A DNA stretch of 64,000 bases from Torreya grandis (GCA_037957365.1 JARHVA010000638.1:2805001-2869000), one strand, 5' to 3'. Counted from the stretch's first letter, positions 48,320 through 60,060 are shown. Notes: a model not told the origin generated them from the letters alone. Made by a program: numbers and translations.

Positions 48320-50566
48320 TGTTGTCAACCTAGACCTGCGCCCTGATTCGAAGACGTGCGCGAAACGACCAGTCCTCTATCCGGCTGAAACAATGGGATC
48401 TTCTCACGAGGGTGGGTGCCTCAATAGTGAGAAGAACCTCCAGAGAACGCTGGTTCTTGTATGATGTATCAATGAAGATTCCTACTCTACGCTGCTGACT
48501 ACTGTGGAAAAGGGAGAAAGAAAACTTTAAAGGGAAATCCTACCTAAAAGGGGCGATACACCAAGATTTTGATCTACTCAATTTGGAACCTTGAACACTG
48601 AACGAACAAGCGAGAAAGAAGACCTTAGACTTCAATTAATCACTTATGCATAAGTATTTCATGCAGAGGTTCGATCTAATAACTAAAATCTGGGGGAAAA
48701 TGATGGAGAGAGATCTAATAAAATACACTTTGCGGCCACCTAACATCCACTTACAATTTCAACAAAAGACAATAAAGAACACTTTAACATGACCTACACA
48801 AGGATGACATCGCAACTAGGTATGAAATAGAATTTGAGAAGGGAGAGAGCTCTACCACTTATGCAAATTGTTGAAGAAACATACACTATGCCACGCTTGA
48901 AATCTGAAATTACAGTCTTTATTGATCGAAGAGGTTACACAACTCACCAATGGCAGAGTCTGGTCTAACCAAGAGAGATTGGATGATTTTTAATCAAGGC
49001 TGAAATCTTTTATATAGAAAATTACAAGAGGCCAAAGATTGGCGTAGAAACTTGAAGAGAAAGATTCACTTTTCTTAAATCAAGGCTTTACTTGGCCTTC
49101 CAATAAAATATATTTTCCTTTTTGTCCTTGCATGAAGCTTCTTCGTTTGATGAAGCGAAGTTATCTTTGTCATGAACTGCCCACCTCTTTTTTGCATGAA
49201 GATCCACGCAGATGTCAATTTTAGAACTCCACGTGAGCTGCTTGATTGCCAAATTGTAGCGTTTGAAAACTGAGTTAGACGAAGAGATCATTCTCCTTCG
49301 CATGGAAAACTTCAAGTGGACGTGGCATTTAATCAATTAGTCAACTCTAAATCTGGATCCGTCAACTTGTCGTTCGAATTAGGAACACCTATTGAAGCTG
49401 ATTTAGACTTTCGGATACATGAGCTGGCTAGAAATGAACATGACTTTAATAATCAATCAACTGAAGCTTTGACTGATTGTTGGAAAATAGCTTCGATGTT
49501 CAAAAATAGCTCCAATGGTCGCATGTATTTCGTTCTATTCTGGTCTGTTGTTCGTATCTATTTCTGGTGAGATTCTATATTCGGATATATTTGTCTATAT
49601 TTTTACCCGTTTGGCCTTATCTTTCGAAATTTTGGCTTTATCTCTGTTCCAACGGTTACTTCCTGCAGTCAAAATTTGACAGCGTGCGAGACGTCACCGG
49701 AAGCTTTATTATTTTCTTCGGATTTCTCTGCTTGTCAATTTCCTTCGGCTCTATTTCCGCAGGCATTCTTTCGGCTTTATTTCTTGCGGCCTTTTAGTTT
49801 CTGTGGTCTTCCGAATTTCTTCGGACTTTTTGTCCGAAGGAATTCCTTCGGACAAAAGTCCAAAGAAATCCATTCCTTCTCTCGTCTTGGCTTTTTTGCA
49901 ACTTTTTTGACTTTTCTCGGGATTCCTTCTCTATGTAAGTCATTTCCGAATTCCTTCGGACTTTTTGTCCGAAGGAAAAAGTCCGAAGGATTCCAATGTT
50001 GCCACTCCCCTCGAAATGTGCCCTTCGGGATTTCCAAGTGTCCTCTGCCACCAACCAAGTGCCCTCCGCCAGTGCCCTTCGAAAAATTTGGAGGGTACCT
50101 GGGCTTTTTGCGACGATCTGTGAATTTGGTCTTCCTCCTGCTCGAAGGGTAGGTGCCCTTCGGGATTGTTGTGTCCCTTCCGAAGGGTACCCTACCCTTC
50201 GGAATTCTTAAAACTGCTCCCTTCCGAATTAATCTTTGGCTTGCCTTTTGCGGACTTTCTGTCTTGTGGTCCTCCAAATTTCCTCGGACTATTTGTCCGA
50301 AGGAATTCCTTCGAACAAAAGTCCGAAGGATATCCCTTCTTCCTCCTAAGTGCTTTCCTGAGTGAGTCCGTAGAAAATTCCCTGAGTGAGTCCGTAGAAA
50401 ATTTTCTGGGTGAGTCCATAGAAAATCTCTTATTGAGTCCGTAGAAAATCTCTGATTGAGTCCGTCGAAAATTTTACTGAGTGAGTCCGTAGAAAATCTC
50501 TGATTGAGTCCATAGAAAATTTTCTAGTGGCAAGAGAAAATCTGATTTGTGGAAAATTTGTCAACA
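48320..50566 (-). repeat. 3' LTR of inner element
   Basis: Direct repeat of 52,631-54,870. The minus strand has a TATA box (CTATATAAAAG) near 49,015. The U3 end carries seven short tandem repeats (50,364-50,522). Confidence 0.93.
50364..50522 (-). repeat. Short tandem repeats in U3, period 23-24 bp, 7 copies
   Basis: Copies of gagtccgtagaaaat with short variable spacers (tctctgatt or tttactgagt). The partner LTR has eight copies. Confidence 0.85.
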
Positions 50567-50842
50567 TTCTGGCAACTCAACTGGGGAACATGCCTGCTAT
50601 GCTTGAGAACCCAGGCCATGTATAGACGTTATTCGAATTCCAGAAGGTGAATCTGATTTTTGATTTAAAATTTGCTCTGATCATGTCTGTAGTCACCTCC
50701 GCCTTCAAAATAAGAAGGGAAACACACAAAAGCGGAAAACTAACTAAAAAGCAAATGTGCAAACAAGCACTTATTGAACAAAACTGAAGCAAACTAGTGT
50801 GCTTGAGCAGCACTTGGAGGAAAGCAAAAACAACTAAATAAC

Positions 50843-52462
50843 CTAGCTAACCATGATGAAGCATAATCGGCCTGGATCAAATGGGAAATTCTTGAACTCA
50901 CTCCTTCCAAGAGATGGTATAAGTTGCAAGGCAGGATGTTTATTAGTCATAACCTTTGATGAGGCATTTGCCTTGTCAACCAACTGTACTAGCATCTTCT
51001 CAAATGGGTCATCAAGCGCAAACCAACCACCAACAAAGACAAACTCACCAAGTATTTCCTGGTTGTTTTCAAATTGCTTGTTTTCTACCACCTTGTCAAG
51101 TGATATCCCATTTATGCATGGTTCTTGAGTGACCACATCCTTCTTATTGACTGTTGCGAGTTCATCCAGCTCTTCAAGGAGCTTTGAATATGCAACCCAA
51201 TCTGTACTGAGATCTTGAATAAGTGATTCTTGATCAAGCTTCTCATAAACATGGTCTTCAATAGCCAACATATCTGTACAAAGCTCTTCAATCTCTGGTA
51301 GAGGCTCAAGGTATAGCTGCCAATCATATTTTTGTTCCTCATTTTGGTCTATTTGAACTGAATCAGCTGTCATGCTATCTGGATCCTTCTCAATAGGAGA
51401 TACCTATAACTCATGTATGACTTCAATTTGTACCAACACCTCTTGGAGTTCATCTACATCAAAATCAATCATCCCACTCTCAGCTATAACTAGATGCTCA
51501 ATTACAACCTCAAGTGAAGTATCAATGGGAAATTCTTCTTCAAACACTTCTGAAGCATCCTCTATACATTCTGCAAGAACTTGTCCTGTAGTTGTAACCT
51601 TCTTCTCAATACTCCACAGAACAGGGTCCTCTTGAGCAAAGGGGATGGTGGGAGGGTGATGAAATTCATTTGTTTGAGAGGAATTCTCTAAAGAGTTTTG
51701 GAGAGGAGGGAAAGAGAAACTCTTAAAGACCTCTGTATTTAGTTCCGTCCCCTTGGCCATTACCTCATCAAAGTCTAAAACCTGCTTGTCTTCCTGAATA
51801 ACCTGAGATTGAGGAATGATTGGTGAGGGAAGGGAACTATAAGAAGGTTTAGTCTCATAAATAGTCACTTGAATAGGCTCCTAAATAGGCTTTTGAATAG
51901 GCTTTTGACTCCAACTAGGAAGCTCCCTTGGCGCATACAGGAGATGTTTAGGAACTTCATGAGAATAAGAAGCACCATAGCCTTTTGTAGACAATTGGTT
52001 TAACTCGATTTTTTGTCTTTCCCAAGCCTCTATCTTTTCCAATACAAGAATACATAGTCCATTTATCTCTTCTAGATCATTGGACACATTTCGAAATAGA
52101 CCATTTACTTCCTCATACTGAGAGTTAGAACAAACCTTTCTTGCATATGCCAGTATTATGAGCTCTATTTCGTTCATTTTTTCTTGAAGGCGATACTGCT
52201 CATATGCAACATCATAGCCATATGGGAAAGACGAAATTTGATCCTAAGACTGGTATGGCTTACCAGGAAGGTAAGATTCATGCTCCTGATAAGGCTGATT
52301 ATGAGAAACTTGATAAGGATCCACATAGCTTTGATAGTACTCTTGATAAGGCTGATTAGACTCATAAAGAGGCTCATAGGTATCGTGACCAAGCTGGTAT
52401 AATCCATCATTGGGCTGATAAGGAAACATAGCATAGGAATTCTCTCCATACATAGCCATCAA
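50843..52462 (-). pseudogene. Cargo ORF of inner element, 539 codons, three internal TAG
   Basis: One frame runs from ATG at 52,462 to TAG at 50,843, broken only by TAG at codons 73 (52,246-52,244), 194 (51,883-51,881) and 353 (51,406-51,404). I do not recognise the protein. Residues 1-72 are rich in Tyr, Pro and Gln with repeated PYQ (for example QPYQEYYQSYVDPYQ). Residues about 95-190 are more helical (for example LEKIEAWERQKIELNQL). Residues 200-480 are strongly acidic. The C-terminus reads FVFVGGWFALDDPFEKMLV and later HPALQLIPSLGRSEF. No CCHC knuckle, protease box, RT box or integrase motif is present. The composition suggests a soluble, partly disordered protein. Parents of this copy probably had an intact reading frame, since everything stays in one frame. 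Confidence 0.7.
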
Positions 52463-52609
52463 AATTCATTCACGATAATTCAATAAAAATAGACTTACAT
52501 GGAAGCTGGCCTGAACTATTAGAAGCAACTGCTTGAGCTTGGAGTCACCGAATACTTCTTGAAGAACACTGCTGTAACTGCGATTTCATTAAAACCAGGA
52601 AAAATGTGT

Positions 52610-52630
52610 CCCACCAGGCGTGCCAAAAAC
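52610..52630 (-). other. Primer-binding region of inner element
   Basis: The minus strand just after the 5' LTR reads TTTTTGGCACGCCTGGTGG. The outer element has the near-identical TTTTTGGCACACTCGGTGG at the same place. The cognate tRNA was not identified. Confidence 0.6.
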
Positions 52631-54870
52631 TGTTGTCAACCTGGAGATGCGCCCTGATTCGAAGACGTGCGCAAAACAGCGAGTCCTCTATCCGGCTGAA
52701 ACAATGGGATCTTCTCACGAGAGTGGGTGCCTCAATAGTGAGAAGAACCTCCAGAGAAGGCTGGTTCCTGTATGATGTATCAATGAAGATTCCTACTCTA
52801 CGCTGCTAACTACCGTGGAAAAGGGAGAAAGAAAACTTTAAAGGGAAAATCCTACCTAAAAGGGGCGATACACCAAGATTTTGATCCACTCAATTTGGAA
52901 CCTTGAACACTGAACGAACAAGCGAGAAGGAAGACCTTAGACTTCAATTAATCACTTATGCATAAGTATTTCATGTAGAGGTTCGATTTGATAACTTAAA
53001 CCTGAGGGAAAATGATGGGGAGAAGTCTGATAAAAGACACTTTGCAGCCACCTAACATCCACTTACAATTTCAACAAAAGACAATAAAGAACACTTTAAC
53101 ATGACTTGCACAAAGATAATATAACAACTAGGTATGAAACAAAATTTGGGAAGAGAGAGAACTCTACCACTTATACAAATTGCTGAAGAAATATACACTA
53201 TGCCACGCTTGAAATTTGAAAGTACAGTCCTTCTTATTGATCGAAGAGGTTACACAACTCACCAATGGCAGAGTCTAGTCTAACCAAGAGAGATTGGATG
53301 ATTTTTAATCAAGGCTGAAATCCTTTATATAGAAAATTACAAGAGGCCAAAGATTGGCGTAGAAACTTGAAGAGAAAGATTCACTTTTGTTAACTCAAGG
53401 CTTTACTTGGCCTTTCAATAAAATATATTTTCCTTTTTGTCTTTGCATGAAGCTTCTTCGTTTGATGAAGTGAAATTATCTTTGTCATGTACCGCCCACC
53501 TCTTTTTTGCATGAAGATCCACGCAGATGTCAATTTTAGAACTCCACATGCGCTGCTTGATTGCCAAGTTGTAGCGTTTGAAAACTGAGTTAGACGAAGA
53601 GATCATTCTCCTTCACATGGAAAGCTTTTAGTGGACGTGGCGTTTAATCAATTAGTCAAATCTAAATCTGGATCAGTCAACTTGTCGTTCGAATTTGGAA
53701 CACCTGCTGAAGCTGATTTAGACTTTCAAATGCATGAGCTGGCTGGAAATGAACATGACTTTAATAATCAGTCAACTGAAGCTTTGACTGATTGTTGGAA
53801 AATAGCTCCGATGTTCAAAAATAGCTCCAATATTTGCATGTATTTCGTTCTATTATGGTCTGTTGTTCGTACCTATTTCTGGCAGGATTCTATATTCGGA
53901 TATATTTGTCTATATTTTTACCCGTTTGGCCTTATCTTTCGAAATTCTGGCTTTATCTTTGTTCCAACAATTACTTCCTGCGGTCAAAATTTGACGCCCT
54001 GTGGGACATCACCGGAAGCTTTATTATTTTCTTCGGATTTCTCTGCTTGGCAATTTCCTTCAGCTTTATTTCCACAAGCATTCTTTCGGCTTTATTTCTT
54101 GCGGCCTTTTTGTTTCTGTGGTCTTTCCAATTTCTTCATACTTTTTGTCCGAAGGAATTCCTTCGACAAAAGTCTGAAGAAATTCATTCCTTCTTTCATC
54201 TTGGCTTTTTTGCAACTTTTTTGACTTTTCTTGAGATTTCTTCTCTGTGTAAGTCATTTCCGAATTCCTTCAGACTTTTTGTCCGAAGGATTCCAATGTT
54301 GCCACTCCCCTCGAAATGTGCCCTTCAGGATTTCCAAGTGTCCTCCGCCACCGACCAAGTACCCTCTGCCAGTGCCCTTCGGAAAAATTGGAGGGCACCC
54401 AAGCTTTTTGCGACAGTCTGTGAATTTGGTCTTCCTCTTGCCCGAAGGGTAGGTGCCCTTCGGGATTGTTGTAAGTGTCCCTTCCGAAGGGCACCCTGCC
54501 CTTCGAAATTCTTAAAACTGCTCCCTTTCAAATTAATCTTTGGCTTGCCTTTTGTAGACTTTGGGTCTTGTGGTCCTCCGAATTTCCTCGGACTATTTGT
54601 CAGAAGGAATTCCTTCAAACAAAAGTCTGAAGGATATCCCTTCTTCCTCCTAAATGCTTTCCTGAGTGAGTCCGTAGAAAATTTCCTGAGTGTGTCTGTA
54701 GAAAATTTTCTGGGTGAGTCCGTAGAAAATCTCTGATTGAGTCCGTAGAAAATCTCTGATTGAGTCCGTAGAAAATTTTACTGAGTGAGTCCATAGAAAA
54801 TCTCTGATTGAGTCCGTAGAAAAAAATTTGGTGGCAAGAGAAAATCTGATTTGTGAAAAATTTGTCAACA
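52631..54870 (-). repeat. 5' LTR of inner element
   Basis: Direct repeat of 48,320-50,566. TATA box near 53,325 on the minus strand. Eight 23-bp repeats lie at 54,664-54,828. Confidence 0.93.
54664..54828 (-). repeat. Short tandem repeats in U3, period about 23 bp, 8 copies
   Basis: Same unit as 50,364-50,522, one copy more. Confidence 0.85.
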
Positions 54871-55735
54871 GTTATACCTGTAATTTGACCACTTGAATCG
54901 TTAATTTTAACATTTTGAGTAAAAACAACATGATCATCGACCTGCCAATTTACATTAATAGCATCAGGCTGCCCTTGAACTTGATGAATCACTCCTTGTG
55001 ATGTCAAACTTGTAACTTGATATTGGCCTCCTTGAAAAGAGAACTTTTCTTGTGTCATCTCTGGCATAGTGATGTTCTGTGATACCAAGGCCTAGTTTTG
55101 AGCATCATTGAGATTTGAGGGCTGTCAACCTAAATCTTGCACCAAATTATTTTGAGGTGGGGTTGGAACAATGGATTTTGAAGTGGAAGGAGCATTTGGA
55201 TCAAAAGCAACGTATGGCTTAGCTGAAGTTATGGCTCCTTGTGCTTGATAGGGTGGTCTATTTTCTCTGAAACCCTAATAAAGAGACCTTTGATCTTTGA
55301 AGGACTGATAATTGTTTTGATTTTGATGTTGATAGGGCCTATTTGATTGAAATTGCTGCCTTTTGAGCTGTACTATTTCATTTCCAAAAGATTGTAGCAA
55401 ACTTTTCAACTCTCCTATCTCACTAGTTGTACCAATAGAAGCTGCAATAGGAACTTGAGTTGTTGGAATTGGAGCCAAAGATGGAATTTGATGAACTTGA
55501 GGGGCTGGTACAGAACTTATTTTTGAAATAAGGGCATTGAAAGTCTTAGAAAAAACTTATCTGCTTGTATCAAACTATTTTCTGCCCTTAGTGCAACTTC
55601 ATAAGCATCTGGCAAAGTAATACCACCCATTGACTATATCATCACAGTAATGTCAAAATTAAGAGCTTTCAAAAAATATAAAAATGCATATTCAAGGGAT
55701 GGCCTAATCAAAACCGGTATTTTGGTCCATGTCTT
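54871..55735 (-). pseudogene. Outer gypsy gag C-terminal/linker region
   Basis: Resumes the outer element after the inner insertion. Open stretches 55,478-55,275 (IGELKSLLQSFGNEIVQLKR, then a Gln/Asn/Tyr-rich NRPYQHQNQNNYQSF) and 55,088-54,876 are in one frame with stops between. No CCHC knuckle was found. It connects across the insertion to 48,314 and the protease. Confidence 0.7.
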
Positions 55736-56302
55736 CTAAAATCTGAGATTAAAATCAAACATGAACTCATGAAGAGCTCTTTGTATGGCAGTTAATTGCT
55801 CAACTAAAGGTAAGTGATCAAATTTGTCTTCAAACTGCTTGACTAAGGCTGCACCCAATTCGTCCCAGGTGGAAACGAATCTAAGTGGGAGGGTTCTATA
55901 CCACTGTAATGCTTTTCCTTTGAAAGAAGCAACAAGCAATTTAATAGCAACATTATCTTCAACAACATTATGAACTAAACAAAGATTAGCCACATCCTGA
56001 ATATGCTCAATAGGGGTTGCTTGATTTTCTCCTAAGAAGAATGAAATACTTTTGAAGGCAAATACAGGAATGTCGTCTAACTGTGCTAGATTCACTGGAC
56101 TTCTCCTATTGAATGGAGCCAACACTTGATTTCTAACGGCCATCTGGATGGTGGGGATTGCAGTGTTTAGAACGATAGGATGAGGGGGAGGTAAATATTC
56201 CATTTGAGGATATGGATTTGCCCTCCTAGACCTTGCTCTTTTATAAGTTACAAATTCAAAAGGAATACCTTTACTTGTTGATCTTATGGTAACCTTTGAC
56301 AT
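55736..56302 (-). pseudogene. Outer gypsy gag (Retrotrans_gag)
   Basis: 188-codon open stretch starting MSKVTIRSTSKGIPFEFVTY. The core FFLGENQATPIEHIQDVANL and ALQWYRTLPLRFVSTWDELG, then LVKQFEDKF, is the hallmark of gypsy gag, which forms the virus-like particle. The start lies about 120 nt after the 5' LTR. The frame ends within the domain at 55,736, so this copy is truncated. Confidence 0.88.
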
Positions 56303-56421
56303 GAACAGATTGCCTGAATGATGCTATTTACTCTGCAACTAGATGTAGATGAATATCCTCTGTTGCTGTGAAAACTCTATGCAAAGAACTTTTTCATCGT
56401 CCCACCGAGTGTGCCAAAAAC

Positions 56422-59053
56422 TATTGTCAACCTGGAGTTGCACTCTGAATCGAAAACATGCTAAAATGACTAATCCTCTCTACGATTGAAACAATGAAAT
56501 CTTCTCACGAATGGAGGTGCCTCAATGGTGAGAAAAACCTCCAAAGAAGGCTGGTTCCTTTAAGATGTATCAATGCAGATCTCTACTCTGTGCTACAAAT
56601 CTACCATGGAAAAGGGAGAAAGAAACTTGAAAGAGAAATCCTACCTAATGACAGTGATACACCAAAATGTTGATCCACTCTACTTGGAACCTTGAACACT
56701 GAATCAAACAAAGAAAAAAGAAGACCTTTGATTTCAATTGATCACTATGCATAAATATTTCATGAGAAGGTTCGATCCAATAACAAAAACATGAGGGAAA
56801 ACGATAGAGAGAGGTCTAATACAAAACGTTTTGCACCCACCTAACATCCACTTACAGCTTCAACAAAAAAACATAAAACACTGAACATGACTTGCATAAC
56901 ATGATGAGCAAGCAAATAGGTACGAATCAGAATTTGAAAAGGGAGAGAAATCTACCACGTATGCAAATTGTTGAATGAATGTACACTATGCCAACACTTG
57001 AAATCTGAAAGTACAATCCTATTGATTGAAGAGATTACACACAACTCACCAATGGCAAAGTCTAGTCTTACCAAGAAAACGATGATTTTACAAAACTGAA
57101 AAGCCATTAATATAGAAATTTACAAGCCAAGAGATTGGCGTTGAAAATATAAAGGGAGCAAACTCAAACCAACTCAGCTTTTACAAAAAACTATTTTGTC
57201 TTGCATGAAAATTCCTTGCGTTGAAAAAAGAAGAAGAAGACAAGCTTTGAATGCATGAAATCTACGAATAAATGTCTTGACTTGAAAACTAGTCAACTTC
57301 AAAACAAGAGTAGTTCAATTCACTTGAACTATTGGAACGTTTGAAAGTCTCCCCTTTGCATGAAATCAATGCCAATGCCAAATTAAGAATTGCATTTGAA
57401 CCGTCAAAACGTTTTGAGCAAACGAGAGTGCGTTGCATGGAATTTATCGTTGTTTGAAACATTCAACGCTTTGCCCGTTCATCATGCAAGACAACTCTAT
57501 TTTCAAAACTGAAGCGTGCTTGCTTTCTTAAACGCGTTCACTTCGTTGGAGTCACTCACGTTAGTTTGTGCATGATCTTTGTTTATCCTGCCTTTGTCTT
57601 CATTCTGCATTGGTTTTATTTATTGTTCATGCTTATGTCCATGTTTAGTTCTGCTATAATCTTTGCTCACGCCTCTATTTATGTGTTTGTCTTTCTTCTT
57701 GTTCAGCTCTGGCTCAATCTTGTTTGTGGTTACGTCTTTGTTCATGCTATTGATCACGCTCAGTTCACTTCGTGTTTTCTCTAGCTTTTCCCGTGTTTTG
57801 CTTTAATTCGAGATTCGAGCTTTATTTTAGTTTTCATCCTTCTATCGGGTTTTTTGAAACTGTCTTTATTCTTTCGAACTTTTTGTCCGAAGAAATTCGT
57901 TTTCTTGCCAATTTTCCCAAATTTATTCTTTTAGGCTCTTTTGTCTTGCCCTTCGATTTTCTTTCGGATTTTTGCTGACTTCAAATTCTCATGGATTTCC
58001 TGTTTGACAATTATTCTGAAGGATCTCCCTCTTTGCCTTTGTTCTTTTTTATTTTCCTCGGGTTTTTTATCCTCCCGAATTTCTTCAGACTTTTTGTTCG
58101 AAGGAATTCGTCTCCTTTGGCTATCTTTTCCCCAAAGGGCAAGTGCCCTTCGATAACTTTGCTTTTGTCCTTTGCTTTATGGAGGTGCCCTCCACAAGGG
58201 CTACGTCCTCCCTAAAATGCCCTTCAGAACTTTTGAAAGGGTCCTACCACCAACCAAGTACCCTCCGCAAGGGCAAGTGTCCTTCAAAAAAATGAATTTT
58301 GTCTTTCAAAATTTTTGCCAAGGTCTTCTTTGTGCTTGAAGTGTCCCTCAAAAGGGCACATACCCTTCAGGGAAATTGTAAATGTCCCTACACGATGCCC
58401 ATATGTCCTCGACAAGGGCTTATGTCTTCCAGGAGTGCCCTTCGGAAGAATTAAAAAGGTCCACTTCACCAACCAAGTGCCCTCCGCAAGGGCATGTCTA
58501 CCTTCAAAAGTGTCATTTCGAAAGAATTGAAGGGCACCTGAGCTTTTTGTAGGGCACCCAAGCTTTTTGAAGGGCACCCAGGCTTTTTGAAATCGTCCCT
58601 TGGAACTTTCGTCTTGACTTGAAAACCAATTTTTTCAACTGTGCTTTTCTCCTTTCTTTCAGACAAAAAGTCTAAAGAAAATAAGCCTTGAACAACTGCC
58701 ACTTAATCATTTTTTTGAACTTTTACAAAGTCCTTTGAGAGCTCTTTCTCTTAGACAAAATGTCCGAAGAAATAGTCCACCTCTTATATCCCGAAAAATT
58801 CCTTGGGAAGACAAAATAAATAAACTTAAAGCTTGTATGTCTTGGTTGTATTTGCACATTTAGCTGTAATCAAGAAAGCTCCTTGGAAACCTCTGCATGA
58901 CTAAAATTCACCTGGCTGTGGATGGCCACTTGGGTGGTTGTAAATGCTCATTTAAGGACCCCAAAACTGATTCACAAAACAAACTTGGCACCATAGTAAA
59001 GTTCCGAAGTGTAGGGGTGACAATTTGCCCTATGGGGGGCAAATTTGCCAACA
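56422..59053 (-). repeat. 5' LTR of outer gypsy element
   Basis: Direct repeat of 40,851-43,589. It has no large palindrome but retains single copies of the TTCGGAC..GTCCGAA-type short palindrome. Confidence 0.93.
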
Positions 59054-59329
59054 GTAAGGGATGCAAAACCAAAGGTGGTCTCTCATTTCAACCATCTGAA
59101 TAAGGATGGCATCCGAGTTGACTTCTCTAGATTGTTATGTTGAAAAAGAATGATCTTTAACTAAGATGCAAGTAAGCTATAATATCTTAAGGATTATGAT
59201 TATTCATGGAATTCTCAACGTCAACCCTAAAGCTAGCAACAATGATCAAATCTGAACCACATACCAATCACCTTCCTAAAAATCTCTTTATGAGGCAATC
59301 CTTAGAGAAAAAGCTTTTCCAATCCAAAA

Positions 59330-60060
59330 GAAAGTTTGATATTTAATGAGGTTGTGCAACTTCATAAGGTTCCAGTGACCGTAAACCAATGATAAGGACA
59401 ACAAGTTTCAAAGCCATTTTTTGGAACATTGTGAAAGAAACTTGAAAGTCCATTGCAATTTAGTTCTACTTATCATCCACACACTAACAATCACACAAAA
59501 GTTGTGAATCTACCAAGGAGAATAGTTGGAGAATATCCCAAACAATGGGATTACCACAAGCTTAATTTGCATACAATTCTAGTGTATTCAAGTCAACTAC
59601 AAAATGATCATTTGAGATTGTATATGGTGAAATTCCCAAGGGAGTTGTAGATAGTATTTGTCTTCCGACAATAATACATGTCCGAGATAATCCAAAGTAA
59701 TTTGCAAAGCATGTGAAAGAGACACAAATACACATAAGGAACAAGCTTCAAGTGACCATAGGAAAGTACAAGAAGGTTGACTTTCATGAGAAATAAAATT
59801 TCCATGAAGATGACCAAGTGTCGGTCAATATGTAAAAAGAGAGGATTCCTTGGGTAACTTATAATAAAATGAAGTTATAGAAGATTGAACCCACCAAAAT
59901 TTTGAAGAAAATATATGATGATGCATGTGTTGTTAACTTTCCTAAAATAATTTGACATCGATCCTATTTTCAATGTTTCAGATATCTACCTTATTGGGCA
60001 GATGGGGAATCTCCTTGTACAACAGAAATCAAGTGGAAAACAAGTACCTAAGAATACTAA
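59330..60060 (+). pseudogene. Ty3/gypsy integrase remnant
   Basis: VQLHKVPVTV, then QFSSTYHPHTNNHTKVVN (catalytic Glu replaced by Lys or frame-shifted) and VGEYPKQWDYHKLNL cover the end of the integrase core. About 59,700-59,990 gives FAKHVKETQIHIRNKLQ, EDDQVSVNM, KERIPWVTYNKMKL and IYDDACVVNFP, the integrase C-terminal domain. It is on the plus strand and starts a few hundred bases after the outer element's TSD, so it is a different gypsy copy. No LTR was assigned. Confidence 0.8.

Larger units (their letters stand above)
48320..54870 (-). mobile_element. Non-autonomous LTR element (inner), nested in the gypsy element, with its own ORF
   Basis: LTRs at 48,320-50,566 (2247 bp) and 52,631-54,870 (2240 bp) start and end TGTTG...CAACA. 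The 5-bp duplication GTTAT is perfect. The 2.06-kb interior has a primer-binding region shared with the outer element and one long minus-strand ORF without gag, protease, RT or integrase motifs. The LTR half downstream of the TATA box is homologous to the outer element's LTR, while the U3 half differs largely. Its LTRs look more alike than those of the outer element, which fits a later insertion. Confidence 0.93.
40851..59053 (-). mobile_element. Ty3/gypsy LTR retrotransposon (outer element), interrupted by a nested insertion
   Basis: LTRs are 40,851-43,589 (2739 bp) and 56,422-59,053 (2632 bp), with TG...CA-type ends on the minus strand. A perfect 5-bp target duplication GTAAG lies at 40,846-40,850 and 59,054-59,058. 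After removing the inner insertion the element is about 11.65 kb. On the minus strand the order is gag, protease, an additional RNase H-like domain, RT, RNase H, integrase. Multiple frameshifts and stops make it defective. The lineage is a non-chromodomain gypsy by domain content (inference). Confidence 0.94.

Noticed and set aside
50364..50522. CRISPR-like array (regular short repeats)
   Set aside because: Repeats are 15 bp with 8-9-bp spacers that are themselves repeated, within a plant LTR. There are no cas genes and no unique spacers.
54325..54736. Long overlapping ORFs on both strands in the inner LTRs (for example 53,834-54,736 + and 49,777-50,277 -)
   Set aside because: They lie inside LTR U3 sequence dominated by palindromes and short repeats. 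The translations simply repeat those units, and both strands are open for that reason.
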